Assembly: GCA_026261815.1 (NCBI GenBank)
Contig: JAMPIT010000890.1
Location: 6,912,001-6,976,000 of the forward strand
DNA: 64,000 nt
Direction: 5' to 3'
DNA from: Monarcha castaneiventris obscurior
Lineage: Eukaryota > Chordata > Aves > Passeriformes > Monarchidae
Shown: positions 1 to 10,511 of the stretch, one piece after another
How positions within the stretch are numbered: position 1 is the stretch's first letter
Layout of the letters: each line of letters opens with the position of its first letter
Program-made: the position numbers and the translations under genes
The notes under the pieces: generated by a model
The model's input: the letters and a program-made list of their open reading frames with translations, nothing else
Told to the model about the DNA's origin: nothing
Database searches by the model: none

Positions 1-2849
1 GCCCAAAATCCATGCAGCTAGGCTCACTCAGGCAGACAAACACTGCATATCTGGTCAACTGAATAAGGCAGACTAGTGCTTCTCTGTGCCCAAAGATTTG
101 TCTCGAGAATAAAGAAAAGCCTTTTTGGTGAAGGGCTGAGGCCTTGAAGAAGGTTATAGGGGGAGGGATACAGGTTCAACCCTGATGGACTTAGCTACTG
201 AAACCAATTTGATCTCACATGTCTCAGCTTCCCCTGTGCCTATGATGTGGATTCCATATATGTGGAAACAAAAACAAAGGATAAAAGTGGAAAACATTTA
301 CCCCTCATTTTTTGGAAGAAGGTGGCATCAAGCATGGGGATAATGTGAAATCCTTGGTCAGAAATACCAAGAGCAGACAGACGATGCAAGGGAGTCAGCC
401 ATATCAGTTGTAGAGACTTTCACGACACGTATCTCAGTCAATAAGAATGTCTTGTTCCTCTGAATTGTGGAGGGCTGTGAGCCTTTGACTCAGGAGTCCT
501 CTGCACTCCCTTGGAGGAGAGAAGCCTGAGGGCAAAAGGACTCAGAGATGAGAAACCTCTCTCTAGGTTACAGTGACAAAATGAACCACCCCCAGCATGC
601 CTTGTTTCTATATGGTAATACCTTGTATCCAGTTGGTAAATTGATTTCTACCCCACCCCCTCTTTTTCCCACAAAAAGGCCCTGGATCTGTCCTGAATCG
701 GGAGTTGCTGTCCTTGGCCTCCCCTTCCCAGGGACTGCTGGACAATGAAGCTGCCTCTGTGGCACTGCCACACACGGCTCCTGGCTCTCTGTCCCCGAGT
801 TTGCCCCGGGTGATCTCACAAAGAGCTGAAATCACGAGAGCTGAAATCACTTGTAGCTGAGACATTGCTGCACTTGCTGAGATCACCGCTGTGCAGGGAG
901 GCTGCCTTGGCCCCTAGGAGAGTTGTTCTTTGCTGGACACTCTCTCTAGGAAGGTCCTGGCTTTCTGGTGCTTGACCAGCATTAGACACCCTGTGACAGT
1001 GAATCTGAAGTTTCTTTTTAAGACTTTGTTGTGCTACCAAATCCTAATGAAGACTTTCGTGGGACACCTTTTGGTAGCTTCAAAGAGAGACTTTCTGCTG
1101 AAGTCACCAGGGCCACACCAGTAGGAAACCAGAGGGAAAAGACACTCAGGTTACGTGTGCTTGGGCAGATCTGGGGTGTGGTGACCACAAGTGTTCCTCC
1201 TCTACTAACTCCTATAGCTATTTGCTGGGGCCTCAGTTAGCAAATCTACTTCAAAACAGGTATTGCTCAATGCTTAAGCTAATGACAACGTTTAGGCTTC
1301 TTTTGTCCCTCCAAATCCCCAGAATGCAGTTTAATGTTGGAAAAGGTGACATTGTTCCATATAACCTCTAGCTGTTGTCTCTGTTGTTTGTCTATCTGTG
1401 TCACTGGGCCGATCAAAGCCTTGACAGCTTCACTGGAAGCATCACCTGTGAGAGTGTCTGGACGTTCTGGTTAATCACAGGGGTTTACCTTTCAGGGGAA
1501 TGGCAGGAAAGAGAGCTGATAGAAACCGGAAAGCCAGAGTTAACCATTAGGAGGCTCTGTGAATCTTCTGCTAAGTATAAGGCTGAAGGAGGGTGGGGAG
1601 ATGGAGTTTAAAAATCATGCAAGACTGTTAGGAGATGCCTGATTCAGCAAAACACGGATTATTATGCTTCTACGTTCAAGGCTGTCTCATCTTAACAAAG
1701 TGGCTAAGCAGGCCCATAATTTTACTGATGATAAATACCTCCATCTTCATTGCGACGACTCATGCCCGTGCAGTTGCTTAAATACTTTGCAGGTTGTGAG
1801 CCACCTCTTAGTAAAGTGATCTCATTACTGCATGCTCTTGTTTGAAATTCCCAAACTGTGAAGGTAGGTACTTTCAATAATGAACGCTCTTGGGGCCGTG
1901 TCACATGAGATCTTTTGCCTTTTAAATGCAGATGACAGGTTACTAAAAATGTTTCTCTCCACGTAGCATTTTTTGCGGTGATGCTTTGTGCTGCATATGC
2001 CAAACTTTCCTCTGTGACTGTAAAATATTTTATCTGGTTTAGGTTTATTATCTGGCACAAGAAGAAAGAGAAATGCCTTCAGATTTGGTTATTACATTTC
2101 ATTGAATAATCTTGTGAACACATTGAACAGATTGACAGTTATATTCAAATAGAAGTAGGCATGGTGAACTCACTTTTTGAAAGTTTACTTTTGTAAAGAT
2201 GTATTTACTAGCGTTCAGTTTCTTTCACACCAGCTATAACACTGACTTCTGCACTCTCACACGATTCCTATTCAGAATTTCAGTGGAACCTCATTGTTGC
2301 TGTTAAGTTGTAGCTGTATTTTGTTCAAATCTGTTTTACTCAAAACCCTCTGACTCCATTCTGGATCCGCATTTTTCGGTATAAGCTTAAGAGCTGAAAT
2401 GTCTTTGGGTTCTTCAGTTGCAGGATGGGCACTGATGTTACAGAACGAACACACTTTATTCCTGTTCAGACTGAAGTCTGCAAAGTCAATGTGTTTCTTC
2501 AGTGACAGGAGTTTTATGTGAGTTATTCTTTGGCATGAGAGATAGGGCACATATCTGCAGCCTGTCATTTTTGTGTCATCACTGATTTTACTCAAATGTT
2601 CTTAATGAGGCAAGGTAGTTCACTTTGGCGGGAGATACAGGAGGGATCCTGGATAAGTTGGCAAGAAAAAAACAGGGCATGAAAACTCAGTCATATTAGT
2701 CAAGTATTAGTCACAGAGAACACGGTTATTTCCCTGCTTTACCTCATCCTTCTGAATTGAATAAGGAACTTAATTCATTACGTCTAAACGCCATGTAATT
2801 GACCTCTGCCCTCACCCGATATTCCAGGGAAATCATTCCTGCTGCCACA
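1..2849. other. Upstream flank, no gene recognised
   Basis: This non-repetitive, moderately AT-rich DNA lies left of the CpG island. Short open frames occur on both strands (for example 107 codons on the minus strand at 2272-2595), but none resembles a known protein or is bounded by convincing splice sites. One minus-strand donor-like site, the reverse complement of 'ggatgaggtaaag' near 2740, could serve a divergent transcript leaving the CpG island to the left; this is only a possibility. Confidence 0.5.
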
Positions 2850-2919
2850 GCGCTGCAGCCGAGACTTGTCTTTGGTGCGGAGCTGCTTCTAAAACGTCGT
2901 TTCCTTGTTCCCTCCCTAG

Positions 2920-3066
2920 GACCAGCAATGCACCGGGATGGCCATGGAGCTACTGGGAAATAGTTACAAAACCCATCTCTGAAAAGGAGGACAAGGAAGT
3001 GAAATCAGAGGTCTCCGCCGCCCTCCGGGAAAGGGAAAAAAATACGTACAAATCCCTGAGCAGATG
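2920..3066 (+). CDS. Candidate internal exon upstream of the island core
   Basis: A very good 3' splice site (a pyrimidine run at 2899-2917 ending in tag at 2917-2919) precedes a 147-base segment that ends at a consensus donor (cagatg|gtgagt, GT at 3067-3068). One frame, beginning with ACC at 2921, is open for all 48 codons and reads as a hydrophilic, lysine- and glutamate-rich peptide. It includes the stretch ISEKEDKEVKSEVSAALRE, preceded by a tryptophan-rich part. The length is a multiple of three. The exon would need a promoter upstream of this window or island. I do not recognise the peptide. It could equally be a non-coding alternative 5' exon or a chance arrangement, since two good splice sites this close together do occur by chance in 64 kb. 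Confidence 0.25.
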
Positions 3067-3308
3067 GTGAGTGTAAACACACCGGAGCGGAGCTGAATTT
3101 CTCCCGGTGGGGAACTCGGACTTTCTCCCGTACGCTGCTCGCCTCTCGCCCGAGGAAGCTCTCCGGCCGGGGACACACGGACACGGACAGACACGGGGAC
3201 GCGCACACACAGGCGGGGACACGCTCATCATCCCCCGCACACGCAGAGACCGCGGCAGCCCCGCTCCGCGCCGCGGGGACACGCGCGGAAGCGCCGCCCC
3301 GGACCGCC

Positions 3309-3390
3309 TCCGCATCCCTCCCTCCTCTCCTCCTTCCCTCCCTCCCTCCCTCCTCCCCGCCCGCCGCGCACACACACACACACACACACC
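3309..3390 (+). repeat. CT-rich tract followed by (CA)n microsatellite
   Basis: A homopyrimidine tract of repeated CCT/CCCT units (about 3313-3358) is followed after a short CG-rich gap by about ten CA dinucleotides (3369-3389). Both lie inside the promoter island and are likely length-polymorphic. The pyrimidine tract could form triplex DNA, but that is inference. Confidence 0.85.
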
Positions 3391-3495
3391 GGCCGCACCA
3401 TGACGGGCAGGCGGACGGACTGACAGACCGGGGCACGGCCGCTCCGCACGGATTATTCTCCCCGGGCCGGGGCGGCGCAGAGAGCCGGAGACCCA

Positions 3496-3510
3496 GCGGG
3501 GCGGGGGCGG
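3496..3510 (+). promoter_or_regulatory. GC-box cluster (Sp1/KLF-type)
   Basis: The 15 bases 'gcggggcgggggcgg' contain overlapping GGGCGG-type GC boxes about 70-90 bases before the strongest first-exon donor. Sp1/KLF factors bind this motif at CpG-island promoters. Actual use is inferred. Confidence 0.5.
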
Positions 3511-3623
3511 TGCCGAGCCGCGCTGCCAGGAGGGTCCCAGCCCCCGGCGGCGAGCGCCTCGGGCGCCGGAGGAGCCCGGCCAGGTAACGCGTCCCTCCCG
3601 GGCGGCACCGCCGGGCAGAGCCG

Positions 3624-3648
3624 AGCCGGGCCGGGCCGGGCCGGGCCG
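3624..3648 (+). repeat. Short GGGCC pentamer repeat
   Basis: About four to five tandem copies of the pentamer CCGGG/GGGCC lie just downstream of the candidate first-exon donor. This is a low-complexity GC repeat with G-quadruplex potential. Confidence 0.8.
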
Positions 3649-4143
3649 TGGGGGTGCCCCGGGGCCGCGCCGCCCCGCCGGGCAGGTGCCGAGGTGATGC
3701 GGCGGCCGTGGCCCCGGGGTGCGGGCGGCCGCCCCTGCCTTGGCCTCGCCTTCCCCGCTGGCGGGCGGCGGCCGCCGGGAGCCCTGCGCCGACCCGCGGC
3801 GCGGCTGCAGCGGTGGGGGCGGCGGGGACCGGGGCTGGCGGTGCCGCAGCTCCGCGCTGATCCCCGGCAGCCGCGCTCCGGCAGCGCCGGGGATTTGCCA
3901 GGGCGGGCAGGGGGACAGCGGCACCGGCGTCTTTGTGGCGGGGCTGCCGCGGCTCGGCGCCCGCAGGTGTCACCGGGGCCGGCCCATCCCGGGGCAGAGG
4001 CAGCGCCGGCGGGGCCGCGGGGCTGCCCGGGTGGCCTCGGGGCATCGCGGGGCCCGGCCTGCGGGGGGCACGGAGCGGGCAGCTGGGGCCGGGCGGCTGC
4101 ACTTCCCTGGCCTCGCTGCTGCAGGTGACGGGGAGGAAATCAC

Positions 4144-4147
<4 letters not shown>

Positions 4148-4174
<27 letters not shown>

Positions 4175-4228
4175 GTTTTTTTTTGTTTTGTTTTGTTTTG
4201 TTTTGTTTATTTTTGGCGTTTCTTTTTT
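4148..4228 (+). repeat. Poly-T and (GTTTT)n tract
   Basis: A run of 27 T (4148-4174) is followed by T-runs broken by single G residues that become a regular GTTTT repeat, then further T-rich sequence. It sits at the exact 3' edge of the CpG island. It may be the decayed poly-A tail of a minus-strand retroposition or simple-sequence expansion; no retroposed body is recognisable next to it. Confidence 0.9.
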
Positions 4229-7186
4229 CCGGTTTTCCCCCTTTCCCTCCCTCTGTGTGTGTTAGGCAATCTGCAGTTAAGCTGTGAAAACGACAAGAAG
4301 TGGTTTGGGTAATGCGAATGGGTAGGGCCGGGCCACTGGCGGTCATGTGTGACCTTTGCTATGGATTTGGAGGCAGGAGCTGGAGGATGCTGCATGTGCT
4401 TTCCAAAATCGCATGGCAAGCTTAAAAAGTGGAGCAGATGGTGGTGGTAGTGCTTGTTATGGAAAAGGTTCATGGAAATCCTCTATTTCCTCTAGACAGT
4501 TTTTGTGTTTTTTCTCTTTACTAAAGAGGTTATCTTTGACTTTTGGCAAGGAAAAGAATGTTGCCACAAGTTGTCTTGCAAAGGAACGGGGTTGTTTTGC
4601 TCTTCCACAGAGAAGGGACGACCCCCCCACTCCCCCAGCTTTATGTTTATGCATCTGTCTCTCCATTGGGATTGACAGCGCTAAGTGTCTTGGCATAGAC
4701 AGAAACTGCAGTATGCTTTATTTTCTTATTGCACACCTTTATAGTTGAATGTAACTAGAAAGGAGACTCAGAATATTCTCTTATCCCTCTCTATGCTAGA
4801 TGTGTTTTTCTATCTAGTATATATTGTACTTGAAGTGTTAAACTCTCAGGGGGCACAGAGGTGGGGATGTGAGGCAAGGTCTGATAGTTACTTCAAACAA
4901 TTCTCCCTGCTCGTACTTAAGAAGGAGAGAAAGGAACATGTTGTAAAAGCAGGTGAGGAATATATAAAAGTGAAATATTAATGAACTGAAAAAGCTCAGA
5001 TAGCAAAGACATGGTGCCTAATTATTCAGAAGGGTTCTTGTCCTCTTTATAACTCGTCATTGTATGTGTGCCTGTACTACAAATGCAATTGGTATAAAGG
5101 ATGGTAATGTTTGTATTTAGCTGGAAGTAGTAGTAGTACATTTTGGGTTTTTTTGGCATTAGTGACCATCTCTGGAGTAGCTTCCTTTTGCCATGATTTT
5201 TGAGGCTGTTTTAAGAAAGGGAATTATTACAGAAACAGTAAAAAACATTTCAAGAATGTTTTCTTGGAAATGTAAATGGGAAGGGCTGACTCAGACCTGG
5301 AATAACCCAGAGGAACGACTAGTTTTGGAAAGTCCTCTTAGAGACATCACAATGATGACTGAGATATTATTCATCTCTTGCATCCCAGAGAGCAACATCC
5401 CATAAATAGGCAGCCTGTCTCAGGAGAGGGCAATAATACACAGCTGTCCAGGATCTGCTGAATGCAAGACATAGAAGCAAGGAGTATTTTCTCCAAACTG
5501 AGGTTTCTTTACCTCTGAGTCTGGAGTGCAGTGCTCCCTGTAGTTTGATTAACCTCCTCAGTTTGGCTTGGGAGGATGCTATGTGCAGTAGCTTTCTGCC
5601 ACAGTTAGGTGAGGGAATTTAGTTCAGTGGGAAAGTCGTCTATCAGCCCACAGGGTGAAGTTCTGTATTCCTGGCTGTAATCCCTGGCAGGACTTTTTGG
5701 AGTAGCTGGTGGTTTGAGTAAGGCCTGCCTTCTGGAGAGCTCAGTGCAGGCCTGAGTAAGGCAACAGGTAGGGAGAGCTGTACCAGAAGGATGACCTGGA
5801 ATGGCACAAAGGGCATATTCCATGTCTGGCTTACATGAGTTAGTGTTTGGTTTTTAAATATGTTAGTCACAGAAGACACTGAAAAAGCATCTTGTGTCCT
5901 CAGGCCTGTGTATGTGGTTGTGTGAGAGCACGATCTGTTGTGCTGTGTGAGCTGTGTGTGGCTGGACTTCTCCTTTTTGATTCAAACCTAACATCACATG
6001 AGCCTTTGAAGTTGACATTGAGGAAATTAGATTTGGCAGTGTTTTGGGGCTTTTTTTTTGCTAGAGTGTTTCATAAACCAAAAGAGAGATGTAGAGAAGT
6101 TGCTCCATTGGGAAAAAGTCCTATTCTTCCATAAAAGTTCATTGAAGAAAGTATGGCTTTGTTGGATTAGCCCATCTGGAGTACTGGGAAGAATAATGTC
6201 CACTGTATGATTTTTATGATGTTGGGAATTACACAGATAGAAGTAAGTCACTGAGAAAAGCATTCTGTAAAATTAAACTGGCTGATAGTTTTTAAAAAGC
6301 ATAACTCTACATATTCTAAAAACATTACACTTTCATAGTGTTTAATTGAATTGTTTTCAGTGTACTCTCGGAGGCCTTCTAAGAAAGAAGGCTGAGTATT
6401 TACCTTTCCTGGAGACAAGGGAAGAAGTGAATGTTGCACAGTGGTTTGTCTAAGGTTGATTGATACTAGTAAAGCATGACATGAAACAATGTAACATTCA
6501 TGTGTCAGCAAACGTATCAATGGAAAAGAAACCTTATAAACACTTAGTTAAATTAAACAGCTACCACCTTGTTATGGTGAGGAACTGAACTGTATCTTCT
6601 GTCTTGTAGAAATTACTCTGTTATAACAATCAGCGCCTCAGGTCTTCTGAAGAATAGTTTTGCTGCAGTGGGAGGGAGGGAAACCAAAGGAAATACACAA
6701 ATAATGGCGAGTAGGGGCTGGGTTGGTTTCCTGAGAAATGAACGCAGTTTCATCGGATTTACTCTCAGTATTGCATTTATTTGGCAGTTTTCTGCAGTGA
6801 CAGTAAACTGGGTTACCTTGATAAAGTAAATATGCTTTTGTATCAGACTTTAGCTATTGAGTGTACTGGCTGTGTGAGATGGCATGTAGAATACAGAGCT
6901 TGCAAGCACCTAAAATGTGTATTGTCATTTGTACTGTCAGATTTCATGTGCATTCCTCTGCTTCAGCAAGGACTTGTAACTTTGAGAGTGTGGGAGATGC
7001 AGCTGTGTATTCTATAGGCATCAGTATTAAACCTCTATAGCTGTTTTCTAGTTGAATGTGGTTACTTGTACTTACTTCTTCTTGACTTGTTCTCACCGCA
7101 CTGCATTGTGGAGTATGCTGCTTAGATAATACAAACTCACCCCGTGACTGAAGGCTGTAGTATCATTTCTCTATTGCACAGCAGTG
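4229..7186. other. Presumed intron, nothing recognised
   Basis: AT-rich single-copy-looking sequence. Open frames of 60-130 codons occur by chance (for example 130 codons at 4356-4748) without homology or flanking splice signals that I trust. No RNA gene or intact repeat was seen. Confidence 0.5.
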
Positions 7187-7218
7187 AAATAATAATAATA
7201 GTAATAATAATAATAATG
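7187..7218 (+). repeat. (AAT)n microsatellite
   Basis: About ten AAT/ATA trinucleotides, interrupted once by a G near 7201. Confidence 0.9.
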
Positions 7219-7589
7219 AGAATACTTTCTATGAAGTCTACTGCCTTTGCCCAAAATGTGACTGTGCTGTAGAGGATAGTTGGTTTATAGTAAGAGAAAA
7301 GAAGTTACAGGCAGGCAATAAGTAAAAGCAATGAAGTTCTGAATGTGAAAAAAGCAAGACTTTTATTAAATATGAGCTGTAGTCTTGTTGCATGTGTTTT
7401 GTAATTCTGCACAAAAAGTAAAACCTAAAAATTACAAACACACTGTTGACAGGGATTACCAGATCTGAGTGATGATGGTTTTGTATCCAAACATTGTATG
7501 TTGCCTATAGATGGTGCTCTGTTTTTGCCCTGATTATTGCTGTGAAGGCCCACTTGAATGTTGAGGTATGGATGTGTGGTTGTTTTCCT

Positions 7590-7685
7590 TATACATGGGA
7601 AATTGAAGCAGTGATGTGTGGAAGTCACACAGCTGATTTGTGATAAAGACAGTTGAACTGGAATTTGCATCCCAAGTCCCACAGT
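7590..7685 (-). repeat. MIR-like ancient SINE fragment
   Basis: The stretch 'ggaagtcacacagctgattt' and its surroundings, starting with gggaaattgaagcag and ending cccaagtccc, follow the reverse complement of the tRNA-derived/core part of MIR-type SINEs (the familiar 'gaaactgaggca ... ggtcacacag' segment). It is diverged, so family assignment is by eye only. Confidence 0.4.
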
Positions 7686-8812
7686 TTTATCTTAATGGAT
7701 TAACTGTGTTTATGTAGTTTGTTTGATAACTTGGCATAAATGTGGAAACTTCTTACCGATCCAATTACAGGATCGTGTGGAAAGTTGTGCAGCATTTTCT
7801 CAATGAAGACTAATTACTATCAGATGATTTTTTTTCAGTCTAGGCAAAAAAGCTTTTCCTGGATTTCATTTTGTTGTTCAGTTTGAGAGAAAGCAGTTTT
7901 GCACTCGTAGAATGTAATGATGCTTTTACATTATTTAAGGAAATACCACTTAATTTTTTATAATGCTCTAGCATATCAGGAATTTGAGATCCAGCTCAGT
8001 TAGTAATGCTTCTGAGGATCACAGCTGTTTTCCAGTGTGAAGAATCAGTTGTGACAGACTGGTAGGAAGCTTTTAAAAACACTCCTTTATAAATTTTGGT
8101 AGTGAAAAATCACTGTTTCTGAAAGTACATTGTTTTGTTCTAGTGCATATCCAGCTCTGACTTTTTTTGCTTATTTCATGCTTGTTTTTGGGCCCCTTTA
8201 CTAATCCTTGTTTGATGTCCCATCTTTATAGGATCTCTTAAAACCTTTTAATAGGAAAATAACAGTTCTAAGTGATCTACTGATTTTGTATAGTGCGGTG
8301 GGATTTAGATTTGGGTGAGAGTGCCGAAATATTCAACAGGTTTCTCATCTGCGTGTTGCTTGTGACATTGTCCAAACCTTGTCATTTATCCAAGAGGCAA
8401 AGGCATCTGTTCAGGTGTCACCTCCCAGTGATGTTAACCTGCCACTGTCTGCCATGCCAGCCACATCTCACACTGGGAGAAAGATGGAGGCACCCAGTAC
8501 AGCCAGAATGTTGTCAGAGGGGTGTGTTGTGCTCAGGTGACAGTGGCAGTCTCTGCCCATTCTCTGCCAGTATCCAAATACACCAGCAGTTTTTGCTTTG
8601 TATTTTGTCCTGTGTGCTGGGCTAGGACTCCAAATTCTACAGTGTCTTCTAGCTTTAATTTAGTGCAGTGTCTGTTTGTGGGATTATATTTCAGAACTGT
8701 TTGGGCTCATTTGTTTATTAATTTAAAGTGTTTTGTCTTCATTTTTTTAATTATATGACTGGTGAGGACAGAGGAGAAGAGCAAAGTTTTGCCATCTATT
8801 CTTGAGGAAGTT

Positions 8813-8860
8813 TTGGCCAGTGGCAGAACTGCTACTGATTTGAATACGAGCCTCGGTCAC
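8813..8860 (+). repeat. Ancient dispersed repeat, copy 1
   Basis: 'cagtggcagaactgctactg' followed by a diverged gatttgaatacgagcct matches a second segment at 10414-10450. Both resemble an old amniote repeat with a consensus like 'cagtggcaaaactcc...attgac...caatggg'. The body is too decayed to classify. Confidence 0.35.
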
Positions 8861-9542
8861 TGTTTTGACAGGTTTTATGACTTTAAAATATGCTGGCTAG
8901 ATTCTTGATGACCAACTGAACATGTTGTGGCACAAAGGCAATGGAAATAGAGTAACAGTCCTGCCAAGAATAGATTGCCTTAATATTTTTCATTAGTTGT
9001 CACCATACTTATTACTGTATTCTGGGCAAGAATTTTTATTTCGTTGTTAACACAGAAGCTGTAAATAAGAATGTAGTGTATATCTTGAAAGGATGAAAAT
9101 GCTAACAAGCTAAGTTCATTTGGAGTATTCAGAAATATTAATAAACTGCCTTGGAAAGCAAATTTTACAATAATATATTCATGGTTCTTTTCTCTTGATT
9201 TTGCTGAAGGAGGTGAGTGGCAGAAAATGGCAATAGGAAAAATGATGTGGCTTTCTTCACATTTATTTCAAGTAAAGCGATGCTGCAAGATGATGTACAT
9301 TCTTTCACATTCCTTGAGACCTCTCAAATACCTTGAGCTCAGATCATGCCTTCAGCTGTGAGTGTAAGGTATCAATTGTGCTTAAAGTGACATGTTAAGC
9401 TTTTAATATTTCTTGATACTTAAATCAACTATGTTTTAAGTTGGGCCACACAGCATCTGCAGGAAATGGCGTGTCCGAGTTGATATTACGTAACATATAT
9501 TAGTTTCAATTTGCATGTAGAAGCACAGACATTGTGGTATAG

Positions 9543-9998
9543 TAGAATCATAGGGTCATTAAGGTTGGAAATGACCTCCAAGATCAAGTCCAGCCTTTTA
9601 TCAAATAACACTATGCCCACTAAACCATATTACAAAGTGCCGTCTCTCATTTTTTTAATGCTTCCAGGGACTGTGACTCCACCACTTTCCCAGGCAGACT
9701 GTTCCAATGCTTAGCCACTCTTCCAGTGAAGAAGTTTTTCCTGATATCTAGTCTGAACTTCCCTTGGTGCAACTTAGGCTGTCTCCCTGTGTGCTGTTGC
9801 CAGTTGCCTGGGAGAAGAGGCTGACCCACAGCCTTGGGGTGCCTCAGCCCCTTTCAGATAGTTGTGGAGAGTGATAAGCTCTCCCTTGATACTCATCTTC
9901 TTCAGCCTAAAGCACCCCAGTACCCTCAGCCTCTCCTCAAAGGGTTTATGTTCCAGACCTTTTACTCGTTGCAAAACTACTTGGCTGTTTGGAAAACA
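9543..9998 (-). mobile_element. CR1 LINE, 3'-terminal fragment
   Basis: On the minus strand this reads as the C-terminal end of the CR1 reverse-transcriptase polyprotein followed by the short CR1 3' terminus. The terminus is at 9543-9570 and appears on the + strand as 'aatcatagggtcattaaggt'. Recognisable pieces on the minus strand are [20 protein letters not shown] sequence (about 9960-9915) and [19 protein letters not shown] (about 9757-9701), in different frames, so the copy is frameshifted. Avian CR1 inserts are typically 5'-truncated like this one. It lies inside the presumed long intron. Confidence 0.88.
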
Positions 9999-10413
9999 AC
10001 CCCCCCCAGCATGTGAAGGCACACCTGCATGTCTTCCAGAGGCAGCCTTTGAGGGAATTCCAGTTGATTTGTTCTGTTAGAGGTTAATGAGCTGTCAGGG
10101 ATCCTGGGCTGGGAGAGCCATGTAGGTATCTCCTATTCTCTTCTGGTTTTGCTGTTTCCCCATGTAAGAGTAGATGTGGTATAAGGAAGGTGATAGCAGG
10201 CTCTGCTATCTCTGTGAATAGCAAACTAAAGTGGTTTTGTTTTTATGTGAATTTAAATTTTGAATTATGTGAATATGTAGTGTTTTGTAGCTACAGTTAG
10301 TACAGAGGTTATACTGTGAGTAGGAGACTCAAGCATCCTAATTTGTTATGGTTTTGAACACATTTTTTCAATGTAGTGGCTGTGAGCTCAGAGAGAAATG
10401 TTGGCCCTATAGC

Positions 10414-10450
10414 CCAGTGGCAAAACTGCTACTGGTTTTAATGAGGCCTT
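10414..10450 (+). repeat. Ancient dispersed repeat, copy 2
   Basis: 'cagtggcaaaactgctactg' plus gttttaatgaggcctt pairs with the segment at 8813-8860. See that entry for family comments. Confidence 0.35.
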
Positions 10451-10511
10451 GATTATACCCTTAAGTAATATTTTAGTGTCTTGATTATACCCTTAAATAA
10501 TATTGTAATAT
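10448..10511 (+). repeat. 32-bp tandem duplication
   Basis: Two adjacent 32-base units (10448-10479 and 10480-10511), each starting 'cttgattatacccttaa', differ at four positions. It is a simple local duplication, directly after ancient repeat copy 2. Confidence 0.9.

Larger units (their letters stand above)
3100..3583 (+). other. Putative untranslated first exon ending at a donor
   Basis: The exon-end candidate is ccggccag|gtaacg, with the CAG at 3581-3583 and GT at 3584-3585, in the middle of the CpG island. The start is not defined; about 3100 is only where the island becomes dense. If transcription starts upstream of 3400, the leader contains a small upstream frame: an ATG at 3400-3402 in good context (gcaccatga) followed by seven codons and a TGA ending at 3423. 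No long frame with typical coding character runs into the donor, so this exon is best read as 5' untranslated sequence. A further donor-like site, ctgcag|gtgacg after 4124, could be used by a longer form. Confidence 0.4.
2850..4135 (+). promoter_or_regulatory. CpG island promoter of an unidentified gene
   Basis: This is the only strongly GC-rich, CpG-dense segment in the window. CG dinucleotides become frequent from about 3000, are densest at about 3100-4130, and disappear abruptly at the T-tract at 4148. Vertebrate CpG islands of this length usually mark the promoter and first exon of a broadly expressed or developmental gene. A GC box cluster at 3496-3510 and no obvious TATA box fit dispersed initiation. 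Strong donor-like sequences on the + strand (after 3066, 3583 and 4124) favour rightward transcription, with the rest of the window as first intron. Leftward (bidirectional) initiation is not excluded. The gene cannot be named because no coding sequence is recognisable. Confidence 0.85.

Noticed and set aside
2950..4102. Long minus-strand frames of 324 and 365 codons over the CpG island
   Set aside because: They are Pro/Arg/Ala/Gly-rich translations of CpG-island DNA, overlap each other in different frames, include translated CA and CCT repeats, and match no family.
3694..4312. Plus-strand frames of 144 and 197 codons in and after the island
   Set aside because: Same composition artefact; the longer one runs through the poly-T tract as polyphenylalanine.
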